A DNA stretch of 14,570 nt, taken from Clostridia bacterium (GTDB lineage: Bacteria; Bacillota; Clostridia; Christensenellales; UBA1242). The notes below the pieces were generated by a model. It worked only from the letters and a program-made list of their open reading frames with translations. It ran no database searches and had not been told where the DNA came from. The stretch is from NCBI GenBank assembly GCA_017650795.1, contig JAGCEE010000324.1, forward strand, positions 1 through 14,570, given 5' to 3'. Both the position numbers and the translations under genes were made by a program. This document shows, piece after piece, positions 1-9,300 of the stretch; positions within the stretch are counted from its first letter, which is position 1, and each line of letters begins with the position of its first letter.

Positions 1-108
1 AAAAAATAAACGCTTTTTCATAAAAATATTATTTGGAAAAATATATTAAAAATACCTCAAAAATGCCAAAATAACGACAAAAAACATGATTTTTAGTTAA
101 AAATGCTG

Positions 109-117
109 TGATATTAT
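109..117 (+). promoter_or_regulatory. possible extended -10 promoter element
   Basis: TGATATTAT matches an extended -10 box (TGnTATAAT with one mismatch) just ahead of the first gene. No good -35 hexamer is visible around 86-94, which an extended -10 can tolerate. Transcription would begin near 124, inside or just before the ribosome binding site, leaving a very short leader. That makes the call weak; the gene may instead be read from a promoter upstream of the window. Confidence 0.3.
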
Positions 118-133
118 GTGGTGAGAGGTAAAT

Positions 134-1333
134 ATGGAAAATTCATATTATAAAAGAATAGTATATAAAAAAAATGCTTTTGATGATTTAAAAACATACA
201 TAAAACTAAATTTTTTAGGTAAAAATATTCTACTTGTATCAACAAAGAGTGTTCCTGCGGAAAATGTGACTGAGGTTTTAAATGCACTTTTTTCAGGAAC
301 GGAAAATGTTGCACACTTTGTTTCAAGAAATAATTTTGACATAAAAGAAATGGATTTGCTGTTAGATAAATTGTCAAAGACAAATGCGAACTTAATTGTG
401 TCGCTTGGTGGCGGCAGGTGCTGTGATGTTGTAAAATATTTTGCACATATCCACAATATAGATTATGTTGTTTGTCCAAGTGTCTCGACCTCACTTTCAT
501 ATTTTTGTACATACTGCTTTAATCCTATTGAACCAACAGAAAGTTTTTACTCAAAATTACCAAACAAGATTTTTATTCAAGAAAGTATAATAAAAAACTC
601 GTCTTGTTTAACAAACATAAATGGGCTTTGTTTTTTACATTCACTTAGAGCGATTCTAATTGATGATTTAATTTATAATAAAGAAAAAGACAAATATGTT
701 GTTGCTGGACTAGAAAAACTTTGTAGAAAGTTGGATGACGAACAAACAAATATTCTTCTTTGTGGCGAAGATTCAAATTTGGTTTTAATGGATATGCTAA
801 TTGACTATGGTTATTTTATAAATCAGTTAGACTTGGATGAATTTTATTTAACAAACATGTATAAATTATTAAGTAAAATTAGTCAGCGAAAAGACTCGTT
901 TTCTGGCAAAAAGATGCTTGTCTGCTCAACAGCAATCTTGTCATTATATAAAAATTATATTCAAATCAACTCGTTAAAAATGCTAGAAAAGAACAATTAT
1001 TTTAAGGTTGAAAAGCTTTTACAAAAATATAAAATTGGCAAAAAATGCATAAAAAACAATGTTTTTTTTAATAATTTTGCCGAAAAATACCACATAAAAC
1101 GTGATTTTTTAGAAAAACAACAGGATTTGTTAAGAGAAATAAATCAGCAAATAAAATCAATAAATAATTTTGGGAAATGCGTTAAAAGCATATTTAAGTA
1201 TGGTATAGAAATAGAAGATGACTACCAAGATGTTTTAAATTCACTAATGCTTGCACCATACATTTTTTTGGGAAGCAATTTGGTTAACTTAATTTCTGTA
1301 AGTGGTGTTTTAAATGCTTTAACTTTGGATTAA
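134..1333 (+). CDS. diverged AraM / glycerol-1-phosphate dehydrogenase-like protein, probably without the metal site
   Basis: A 399-residue protein, close to the usual length of the Fe-ADH_2 / AraM family, which normally reduces dihydroxyacetone phosphate to sn-glycerol-1-phosphate with NAD(P)H and a bound metal. Seen: the dinucleotide loop GGGRCCD (92-98) with Lys101; a PSVSTS stretch (115-120) where the family has PTxxSxD; an all-helical C-terminal half ending in a segment (376-392) that aligns with the family's RDRYTxLDL helix. Not seen: the metal ligands. Where the family has an Asp in GxGD there is Phe167, where it has HxxxH there are Lys244 and Lys248, and where it has HG there is Ser257-Gly258. 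The alignment was made by eye from memory. The protein is probably a non-catalytic or re-purposed relative. The start ATG has GAGAGG five bases upstream (123-128). The next gene follows within 25-61 bases with no terminator, so co-transcription is likely. Confidence 0.75.
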   Translation: MENSYYKRIVYKKNAFDDLKTYIKLNFLGKNILLVSTKSVPAENVTEVLNALFSGTENVAHFVSRNNFDIKEMDLLLDKLSKTNANLIVSLGGGRCCDVVKYFAHIHNIDYVVCPSVSTSLSYFCTYCFNPIEPTESFYSKLPNKIFIQESIIKNSSCLTNINGLCFLHSLRAILIDDLIYNKEKDKYVVAGLEKLCRKLDDEQTNILLCGEDSNLVLMDMLIDYGYFINQLDLDEFYLTNMYKLLSKISQRKDSFSGKKMLVCSTAILSLYKNYIQINSLKMLEKNNYFKVEKLLQKYKIGKKCIKNNVFFNNFAEKYHIKRDFLEKQQDLLREINQQIKSINNFGKCVKSIFKYGIEIEDDYQDVLNSLMLAPYIFLGSNLVNLISVSGVLNALTLD

Positions 1334-1394
1334 CAAAAAAAAAGTAAAATCATGTCGTGTGTTTAAAAGAATAAATAAAGGCAATAAACTTATT

Positions 1395-1832
1395 ATGAAA
1401 AAGATTATTGTCTTTATTTTTGTTTTGTTAATTATTTGTTTATTAAGGGTGTCGTTTGTAAGCGAGTTAAAGCTTACAGATATATTTAGCGATGTTGATG
1501 TGGAGGCTTTTATTATAAATGACGAATTACCAAACTTTGATTATATTAAAAATGGCGAAGGCATTGTTGTTTTTTGCAAATTGGGTGATTTGGAGTACAT
1601 AAATAATAATTATTTGTTGAATGGATTTACCATAAAACTTAAAGATAATGACAAAAGCATTATGGAAAAACTAGGTGCAATTATACATGTACAAAATGAC
1701 TTTGGATTTTATGGTTTTAGTAGTGTGATAGCAAGAGATTATAACTTTAAATATAAGAACAACAATTTTCAAATGGTATATTCTAATGGTACTACATTAA
1801 TTGGCTGTCCACTGCTTTTGGGTGGATACTAA
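1395..1832 (+). CDS. small membrane-anchored protein, possibly YwmB-like
   Basis: A 145-residue protein from ATG 1395. It starts MKKIIVFIFVLLIICLL, a short basic end followed by one hydrophobic segment (about residues 3-17), so it is a membrane anchor or uncleaved signal with the rest outside the cell. The extracytoplasmic part is a mixed alpha/beta domain of about 120 residues with no catalytic motif I recognise. The C-terminal block NFQMVYSNGTTLIGCPLLLG followed by Gly-Tyr recalls the ending of the YwmB / DUF1779 family (NxQxA...GTPLI..Y), often found near spoIID and spoIIQ; here the neighbour is spoIIQ-like. The protein is shorter than typical YwmB, so the family call is weak. The frame is open up to a GTG at 1359 (157 residues), but that codon has no ribosome binding site and would put 12 polar residues before the hydrophobic segment. 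ATG 1395 has only AAAGG at 13 bases, also imperfect. Confidence 0.7.
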   Translation: MKKIIVFIFVLLIICLLRVSFVSELKLTDIFSDVDVEAFIINDELPNFDYIKNGEGIVVFCKLGDLEYINNNYLLNGFTIKLKDNDKSIMEKLGAIIHVQNDFGFYGFSSVIARDYNFKYKNNNFQMVYSNGTTLIGCPLLLGGY

Positions 1833-1852
1833 TGGCATAATATTGCATCGTT

Positions 1853-1890
1853 CAAACCGTAAAACAAAAAGGTTTGTTTATGTTTAAAGT
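1853..1890 (+). terminator. weak hairpin between the two putative sporulation genes
   Basis: CAAACC (1853-1858) and GGTTTG (1871-1876) form a perfect 6-bp stem with a 12-base loop, followed by an interrupted T-rich tract. The long loop and broken T-run make it a poor terminator. It could attenuate read-through into the SpoIIQ-like gene or be chance in AT-rich DNA. Confidence 0.25.
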
Positions 1891-1931
1891 TTTTATTCTT
1901 TGTCAATAATCATTGCGGAGGTAAAATAAGC

Positions 1932-2504
1932 ATGAAAAACTTTATGAAAAAATATGGATATTATTTATTGGCATTCACATTGATTTTGGTGGTCGGTATA
2001 AGTGTTGGGCTTGGTGGAGACAAAAAAGGCGGTGTGCCAGAAACGCCTACCGGTAACACTCCAACAGAACAGGCTTCTACCACACCGGTAGAAATGTTGA
2101 GTCCATTGCAAAATGCCGAAGTTTTAAAATGGTTTTCAGACACCGAGTTATTCTATAACTCAACATTAAAACAATGGGAAAGCCACAAGGGGGTTGATTT
2201 AACCTCTGAGAATACTGATGTTTATGCTGTTTTAGATGGTGTGGTGACTGATTGTTCTTATTCTTACTCGGACGGATACTGTGTGACGATAAGACATGAT
2301 GATGGTCTTGTCACAAAGTATTGTTCGCTTGCCAACTTGGATAATATAACCAAGGGCGCATCAGTATGTCGTGGGGATAAAATAGGGGAAATATCTTCTA
2401 GTGCATCTTTTGAAGCAAACGAAGGCGGACACTTGCATTTTGTGGTTTCTCTGAATGGTGTCCCCGTTGACCCCTCTAATTATTTGACACTTGAAAACAA
2501 GTAA
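1932..2504 (+). CDS. spoIIQ: SpoIIQ-like membrane-anchored LytM/M23 peptidase-family protein
   Basis: A 190-residue protein. A single transmembrane helix (about residues 9-27) is followed by a Gly/Pro/Thr-rich linker (28-52) and an M23 (LytM) domain (about 55-187). The block LFYNSTLKQWESHKGVDL (73-90) is the hallmark of SpoIIQ, the forespore partner of mother-cell SpoIIIAH in the channel that supports engulfment. The LytM zinc residues are all present: His85 and Asp89 in HKGVD, and His167/His169 in HLH. B. subtilis SpoIIQ has lost the first His and is inactive, whereas clostridial SpoIIQ keeps it; this one is of the intact type and may cut or bind peptidoglycan. The start ATG 1932 has GGAGG (1917-1921) 10 bases upstream. 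It sits 99 bases after the small membrane protein and is followed by a terminator. No convincing sigma-F or sigma-G promoter was found in front, so its regulation is not shown by the sequence. A generic M23 family protein is the alternative. Confidence 0.82.
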   Translation: MKNFMKKYGYYLLAFTLILVVGISVGLGGDKKGGVPETPTGNTPTEQASTTPVEMLSPLQNAEVLKWFSDTELFYNSTLKQWESHKGVDLTSENTDVYAVLDGVVTDCSYSYSDGYCVTIRHDDGLVTKYCSLANLDNITKGASVCRGDKIGEISSSASFEANEGGHLHFVVSLNGVPVDPSNYLTLENK

Positions 2505-2545
2505 TTTAATCTATTTGCTACGTGCAATATATCCATATGCAATTT

Positions 2546-2579
2546 AAAATCCTTATCCAAGCGGTTAGGGATTTTTTTT
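2546..2579 (+). terminator. intrinsic terminator after the SpoIIQ-like gene
   Basis: AAAATCC (2546-2552) pairs with GGATTTT (2569-2575). The stem continues through TTA/TAG and, after a T-T mismatch, CC/GG around an AAGC loop, and runs into eight T's (2572-2579). Its position about 42 bases after the stop codon is typical. It separates the left gene group from the acyl carrier protein unit. Confidence 0.7.
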
Positions 2580-2590
2580 GCTAAAACTAT

Positions 2591-2650
2591 TGTTATTTGC
2601 AAAAAAAAAGACAATGCAAACGGGCAAAACGAGATATATTGCAAATAACA
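2591..2650. repeat. perfect inverted repeat upstream of the acyl carrier protein promoter
   Basis: TGTTATTTGCAA (2591-2602) and TTGCAAATAACA (2639-2650) are exact reverse complements; one flanking T/A pair extends them to 13 bp. The loop is 36 bases. The right arm ends nine bases before the -35 box. It also overlaps GATATATTGCA (2633-2643), which is an exact 11-base reverse complement of TGCAATATATC at 2523-2533. It may be an operator, a paired binding site, or a structure in read-through RNA. It does not resemble the FapR palindrome known from Bacillus fatty-acid genes. Confidence 0.55.
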
Positions 2651-2658
2651 AAATTTTA

Positions 2659-2687
2659 TTTACAAACACAAAAATATGTGCTACAAT
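2659..2687 (+). promoter_or_regulatory. sigma-A-type promoter of the acyl carrier protein gene
   Basis: TTTACA (-35, 2659-2664) and TACAAT (-10, 2682-2687) are separated by exactly 17 bases, with TG one base before the -10 (TGcTACAAT), an extended -10. Transcription should start near 2694, giving a leader of about 19 bases that holds the ribosome binding site TGGAGG (2701-2706). This looks like a strong housekeeping promoter. Confidence 0.8.
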
Positions 2688-2712
2688 AGTGCCCGTTATA
2701 TGGAGGTAAGGT

Positions 2713-2940
2713 ATGACAATAGATAAGGTTAAAAAACTCATATCAAATCAATTAAATGTTGCAGAAGCAAACATTACCATGGAATCAAGACTTGTAGAGG
2801 ATTTGGGTGCAGACTCACTTGATACAGTTGAAATGTTGATGGCATTTGAAGAAGAATTTGGTATAAGCATTCCTGATGAACAAGCAATGCAAATGAAAAC
2901 CGTAAAGGATATTGTTGAGTTAATAGATTCAAAAAAATAA
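2713..2940 (+). CDS. acpP: acyl carrier protein
   Basis: A 75-residue acidic protein of standard ACP length. Helix I (about 2-15) and the loop lead to LVEDLGADSLDTVEMLMAFE (27-46). Ser35 in the DSLD motif is the attachment point for 4'-phosphopantetheine, and the strongly acidic helix II after it is the face recognised by fatty-acid enzymes. The C-terminal VKDIVELID forms the last helix. It carries growing acyl chains in cytoplasmic type II fatty-acid synthesis and donates them to phospholipid synthesis. TGGAGG lies six bases before the ATG. The gene has its own promoter and terminator, so it is a single-gene unit rather than part of a fab cluster in this window. A specialised carrier protein is possible, but the sequence looks like the housekeeping type. 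Confidence 0.96.
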   Translation: MTIDKVKKLISNQLNVAEANITMESRLVEDLGADSLDTVEMLMAFEEEFGISIPDEQAMQMKTVKDIVELIDSKK

Positions 2941-2983
2941 ATATTTTTTATCATAATAAAAAAATAAATAAATTTATATTTTT

Positions 2984-3016
2984 AAAGTGGAAAATGCATT
3001 AATTTTCCATTTTTTT
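2984..3016 (+). terminator. intrinsic terminator of the acyl carrier protein gene
   Basis: TGGAAAAT (2988-2995) and ATTTTCCA (3002-3009) form a perfect 8-bp stem with a 6-base loop, followed by seven T's (3010-3016). The stem can extend outward through AAAG with the T-run. It begins 44 bases after the stop codon. The A-run on the left could let it act weakly on the other strand too. Confidence 0.8.
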
Positions 3017-3213
3017 ATGCAAAAAATGAATTATTAAAAAATAGTAATAATATTTTTTTAACAACTAAATGTTGATTCGCTTAAAAAAATAAGAGTTTTT
3101 ATTATTTTTTATAATCAAAAAAAGTTTAAATAACTTATATTTTTTAAATATTTTTTGCTTTTTTTGATAACAAAAAAATGTAATAAAAAGGTGCAGAATG
3201 TCGATATATTAGT
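3017..3213. other. very AT-rich non-coding spacer
   Basis: About 200 bases made mostly of A and T runs, with no open frame that has a ribosome binding site on either strand. Only short hairpins are present, such as CAAC/GTTG at 3062-3074. No gene, RNA family or repeat unit is recognised. It lies between the acyl carrier protein terminator and the promoter of the giant gene; A/T tracts here could act as curved DNA or UP-element sequence, which is inference. Confidence 0.6.
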
Positions 3214-3243
3214 TTGACTTTTATTTCATACTTGATTTATAAT
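3214..3243 (+). promoter_or_regulatory. sigma-A-type promoter of the giant lipoprotein gene
   Basis: TTGACT (3214-3219) and a perfect TATAAT (3238-3243) are 18 bases apart. Transcription should start around 3250, about 95 bases before the ATG. The surrounding DNA is extremely AT-rich, so a perfect TATAAT alone would mean little; pairing with a five-of-six -35 box at proper spacing makes the call reasonable. Confidence 0.65.
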
Positions 3244-3298
3244 TATATATAAATATATAAATGCAACCCAAATCAACCTGCAATTACATAGATTTTTG

Positions 3299-3312
3299 TG
3301 TTTTGCAAAACA
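3299..3312. promoter_or_regulatory. 14-bp perfect palindrome in the leader of the giant gene
   Basis: TGTTTTGCAAAACA reads the same on both strands. It lies about 50 bases downstream of the predicted start of transcription and 32 bases before the ATG. As DNA it fits a dimeric repressor site. As RNA the palindrome has no loop, so a hairpin is less likely. It shares the core TTGCAAA with the inverted repeat upstream of acpP. Confidence 0.4.
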
Positions 3313-3344
3313 TATTTTTGGTGCGGGGTTCGTGTGGAGGAAAA

Positions 3345-6300
3345 ATGAAAAAAATAACACTATTCGCTTTATCCTTATTGCTATGCTTGTGCGGAATATT
3401 TTTTTCTGCTTGTGGCGAAGAGCAAAATGTAGAACTCACGCTAAGTAAATCTAGTGTTGTGATTTATTATGGCGAAAAAGAGGACAATGCAGAAACGGTT
3501 AATGTTGCGGTTAGTGGTAAAGAGGTGAACGCGCTTGGTCTTAAATATGACAATACATTTATTAAAATAACTTCCGAAAAAAAGAACGATGGTTCATTTG
3601 ATTTAACCATTTCTCCAAAAAGCAAAATAACCACAGGGCAAATTTCTGTAATAGTGTCTGCTGGTGGCGAGGTGGAGGCAAGATTTACAGTAATGGTTAT
3701 TGTTCCTGTTGAAAGGGTTACGGCTAGCGATAATCAGTACATAGTTTTTAATGGGGAATTGACTACATATAATCTTTTAAGCGGGTTGAAGTTTTATCCA
3801 GAGGGTAGTGGCGATTATAATGTTCAATTCACAATAGATAATATAGAAGATTTTGGCGAAGATGCATATTTGCAAAACAATCAAATTGTATTAAAAGAAA
3901 CCTTTAACAAGTTTGACACCCCATTTAGAATTAGCGCGCTTGTAGTTGGCGAGGGTATATCCGTGTCGCCATCTACAGCATTTAATGTTAGTGTAATACC
4001 AAATGTACGTGGGCTTTCTTACTTAATGTCAATGGGTGCAACATACAATAAGGCGGATGGTGCAATTTCGGCAGATGGTTATGTTTTAAAAATAGTAGAC
4101 GGAGAATTGGAAGAATTCTCTATTAGCATAGATATTCCTACCGAGCTAGGTGTTGGCGTTGATGTTGATGTTTCTGCTGATGAGCAAAACAACATAATGC
4201 AATATTTAACCTGTGATAAAACTAGCAAATCTATAAAAGAGGGCATTACAACCAACACATTTATTTTTAAAGCGCTAGGTGGGGATTCTACCACGGCAAA
4301 AGCAAGATTATATTTTAAGTTTTACTATATCGATAATGATGACGAAAAATTAAAGTCAAATTTTGTTATTTGTGATGATGGTTTACATAATTACGTAGAC
4401 ATTTCGTTATTTGTGCCACTTGATGGTATAGATGTACAAACGGATGCAGATATTTATACAAACATAGGTGAGTCATCTTATGTTATTTACAAAAATTACA
4501 ACTCACAAATATTGCAATATGGTTCTATTTTTAAATTCTTAACTAGCCCGCTTAATGCATCAAACAAAGAATTTATTATTGAGAGTTTTGATAATGGTGT
4601 AAGGGTTGGCATTATTGAGTCCAACGGCAACTTTAAAGCACTTAGTGTTGGAGATACTATAACTGCTGGAACAAATGTTTATATTATGGCAAAAAGCACA
4701 GTTGCAGACGCAACGGGTGGCATAAAGTTTAAGCTTAAATCTTTAAAAGAGGAAAGCATAACTAAAGAAATTGTATTTAGAGTTGAAAACGGCACAAATG
4801 GATTATTTATTGTTGATTCAACAGATGTTGTGCCAGACTATGAGTATAATATTGAAGATTCAACCGTTAACTTATCTTCTGAGGTTAATGAAAGATTATA
4901 CTTGGTTCTTTATGCTCCAAATGCGAAAAAGAGTCAATTAAAATATGATAATACAGACGGTGATGTTGTAATAAAAGAAATCCCTGGCAAACCTAATTAT
5001 TTCCAGGTGGATATAAACACTAGCAAGGCCGGAGAAATAAACAAGACTATTACAAAATCAATCAACACATTAAATGGTTATTCGGTAACCATAAATGTTT
5101 CTATAATTCAAAGAATACTTGAAGATGATGTAAAAGTTGTTTTGGCAAAATCATCTCAAAACTTATCTGCTATTGGATATATAAATGACGACTATTCTAC
5201 AAATGGTTTAAAATCAATCAACATTAAAAATGGTGGTTCGGTTGAGTTGGATTTGCTCTATACCGAAGGCGCTTTAAAACCAAAGATTAAGTATTATTAC
5301 AAAAGCGCGCAACTAAAAAGTGAAGATTATCCAGATGCATACAGCAAAAGTTATAAAGATTTTAATTTGGTAAATCTTGAAGGAAGTGATGATTTTGTTG
5401 AATACTGTGGTGTAATTAGTTCACAAAACCTAATCAATAGAAATGTTATCACCGGCGTTGCCGAAGGTAAGGTTTATTTAAGGGTTGATGTTATTGGTAG
5501 TATTGTTGTTGATGGAAAAATTATAGATGCAAGAGAACCTATTTCTGTATATTTTCTAGTAGAAGTTTATAACCCTGTCACAGAAATAGTTGCATATAGT
5601 AATGGACATGAAGTTAAGAATATAGAACTAAGAGCAAAGAATCTTGTTAAAGAAGAATCCGACTACACAATAACCTTGTCATTAGAAACATTATCTGGTT
5701 TGCGTAATGCAACATACGACAAGTTATACTTAGATGGTGGAATAATTGGTGAAGATGAAGTCGGATTTACAATGACTCGTGAGGTAAACGAAGATTTGGC
5801 ATATTCTGTTGTTTTAAACGATGCAACCAAAGAGCTTACTATCACGCTAGAAAGAGTCCCTTTAAATTACGATTATTCTCATATAAACAAAGTAAATATT
5901 TTTGCCTTTGATTTTGGCAGTATAAATTTTCAAAATGGTGGAATGTTAAATTACTCCTCAATTAAATCAAATTATCCATCTGTGGAATTTACTTTACAAT
6001 TAACAGTTTTAAAAACCATTATGGTTGATGACGTTAATGTTAAATCATTAAAACTCTTAGACGATACAAATGATATTTACAAAACTTTTGATAGTAATTA
6101 TTATAAAGTCTACGAAGAAATTTACATCGATATAAACGATTTAACGCAAGGTAGTGATAATCTGTATAGAATTACCACAGAGATTTTGCCAGCGAATGCT
6201 TACAATAAAAATTTAATATATACATTCTTTAATGCAACAGGAACAAGCGAAACTCTTGTGACAATACCATTTAACGATGGTGTATTGCACATGGGGGCAA

Positions 6301-9300
6301 TAGAGGGCGGTAGAGGATACATTCAAATCGTTCCAGAAGCACCTTCTGGTGAAAAAAGAGTAAAAGCAATAATAGTTCCAATAAAAATTGCAGACGGAAA
6401 GAGTTTTGATACAGCATTTGAAATCTCTGATTTAAGTAAGGTAAAAAACCCATATCAACACTATATTTTGGTTGGTGGGCAAACATATGAATTAAACAAT
6501 ACACTTATTGATGGCTCAGAATTTGTTGGTGGGTTGTATGGAAGAAAAAAACCAGAAGATGTTGTAAGTTCTATTATGCTCAATAATTGTTCGCTTTTTG
6601 ATAAAATTGGTCAAAATGGTATAGTTAAAGACCTTCAAATATATGGAACAAGTAATGCAAGCGGTATGATTGCTAATGCAAATAAAGGAACAATAGACAA
6701 TGTTGATGTCACTACATATATCATTAGCGGAGTGTATGTTCCAAGTGTGGTTTTTGTTTCTGACGAAATAGAATTTGCTGGCGGAATTGTTGGAACAAAT
6801 AAAATAGGAGGCGTAATATCTAATTGTAATTTTGCCGGCTCTATTGTTGCTAGTGAAGAGGCTTTACTTGTGGCTACTAACTGTGGAGGAATTTATGGAG
6901 TAAATGAGGGCACAGTAAGTGGCTGTAAAATTATTATTGCAAAATACCAATTTGGCGAACAAACAAGAAATAGAGTTGTTGTTGAAAGTGCAACAAATTA
7001 TTATATAAACGGTATACAAATTGGAGAGGATGGAAATACATTTGTTGCTGGTAATGATGACGAATATATATTAGATAAATATAGCGACCATGATGATCTC
7101 GGCTCAATAGTAATTAAAACAGATGAAGACAAAATACACTCTATTGGAAAGGCAGACTCTGATTATGGAATTGTATTCTATTACAAGGCAAGGGTAAAAA
7201 ATAATCAAAGTGAACTAAATACACTTAATATAATAAACATAAATGATTTAATATCTGCCGAAAACCAAGACGATGTTAGCATTAAAGTTATTTCAAATTC
7301 ATCTATTGCATCAGTGTATGGTGATTTGTTGATGCTTTCGGACACAGGAGAATTTGAGTTAAAAGTGTTCTCGGTTTACGATTACACTAATCCTCACAGA
7401 GTTTATTTGCTTTCTATGTACTACTTGCAGGAATTTAAAGTTTACAATTCATTAAAAACTTTTAGTTCTGGTGATGTTATTAACATACTCAATGGAAAAA
7501 GAGCAATCATAAACACGTCAACAACTTCTTATGCAAATGGTATTGAACTTGTATCAAACGATTTTGAAGTAAATTTTGCATTATATAAAGACATAGAAAA
7601 AGAAAACCAAATTTATGGTAGTTATATCACAAATAATACAATTGGAAGTCACACAATTAACGCAACGTGGACTGACGACATAACTGATTTAAAATATCTT
7701 TATATTTCAATCATATCAGAATATGATGCTAAATATAACGAATTAATATACGAAAATTATGTAGATGGATTCTATCTTGTAATATCTCCAATTCTTGGAA
7801 CATCGGAGATAGTTGTAGATAAAGTAAATATTGATATGGAACCAAAGGATGCTGCAACTGTAAGGGCAATTATTAAAACAGATGCAGTTCTGATTGATGG
7901 GGATGGCAAAAAGTACACAACCGATAAGATAACGCCAAGTACAATAAGCATTATAAAATCAGATGGCGAAGATTGTACCGACAAGTTTGATGTCATTATA
8001 AGCGAAAATGGCACATTTGTTGAAGATAATAAATTTTCTTTTGATATTGAAATTTCATTAAAAATGGAATATCGACACATAACCAACTATGTTAATCAAA
8101 ATTATGATATTGCCATAAGAAGCCTTGGTGATGGTGGTGAGGGCGAAGATGTTATTTATGTTTGTGTCGCATCTTTATCACTTACGGTAAAACCACAATC
8201 TATTTCAAGCATCAATATAAGCACTTATTTAACAACATATCCTGGCGGAACTTATGACAATATAACCAAAAAGACATACTTTGATGCACCAAAGAATCTT
8301 GTGTCTTCATTAAGACCTACGGATTCTGCAATACTAGAAATAGACTTATTTCCAAAATATGCAAGTTTTGATTACTTAGAAATAGTTTCAACCTCTAACA
8401 CATTTGCAGGATTTGCGTATATTGTAATGGAGTATTCTGATGATAGATATACCGCTGTTGGTGATGGCGATATATATTACGAGAGTATACCTAATGTAAA
8501 TGGCATTAGATTGTATAACAATTTTGGTTTAGCGGGAATAGACTATGCCGACATTGGTACATATTACCTAAGAATATATACTAAAAACTCACTAGACCAA
8601 AATGCAGTAATCACAACAACAATAACACCATATTACAATGGTGAGATTGTTGATGGCGCAATGTCTACATTAACATACATTTCCGTTCCAAAAGAGCCGG
8701 AATTGAATATAGATGGTAAAACGTTTGTTTATGCATATGCCGGAGAAGAATTAACTGTTAATGTTAATATTTCTTCCGATCAAGACATACAAGGTGGTGT
8801 ATATTATGTTCATGGTGCAGAAGGCGACAACATCTTGGTTGATAGAAGTAAAATATCTTTAAAATACTTAAGTTCTGTTGGTGGATATAATCAATACACA
8901 ATGACATTTAAAGTTCCAGAAATTGGTCCTTCATTTGTGCTAGATGAACACACCTCTCATATGCGTCTGTTTGTTCAATCATATAAAATTGACAGAGGCG
9001 AGAGAATACCTTCTAATCCAAGCACTCTTGATATTTATGTTTCGGAGTTCGCTTTTGGCGATAATCCAGTTATAATTAAAGATGTAAACGATGGCGTAAT
9101 TAAGATTTCTAGCGTCAAGTACAAAGAACTAGAAATATTAACCAATTTTGTTGGAGATGAAGAGGCAATAAGTTTCTTTAATTCAAATTATTATTTCATA
9201 AATGCCAATACAAATTTTGAGGTTGGCTATTATGATGCTGTTCACACATACGCATCTACAAGTGGTGAAACTGGAATAAATCTTGCTTCATGGTTGTACT

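Noticed and set aside
114..512. Minus-strand open frames opposite the dehydrogenase-like gene.
   Set aside because: Their translation is low-complexity and resembles no protein, and the plus-strand gene there has a recognisable fold and ribosome binding site.
1359..1394. GTG 1359 as the start of the small membrane protein (12 extra residues).
   Set aside because: There is no ribosome binding site ahead of it, and the extra residues would precede a normal MKK-hydrophobic membrane anchor. It remains possible but is less likely than ATG 1395.
1835..1931. A sigma-F promoter for the SpoIIQ-like gene, suggested by GCATA at 1835-1839.
   Set aside because: No GG-containing -10 element lies about 16 bases downstream of it, so the match is one short half-motif only.
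2551..2571. A tRNA-like D-arm sequence (AAGCGGTTAGG).
   Set aside because: No acceptor stem, anticodon arm or T-arm can be placed around it, and the segment is fully explained as a terminator hairpin followed by T's.
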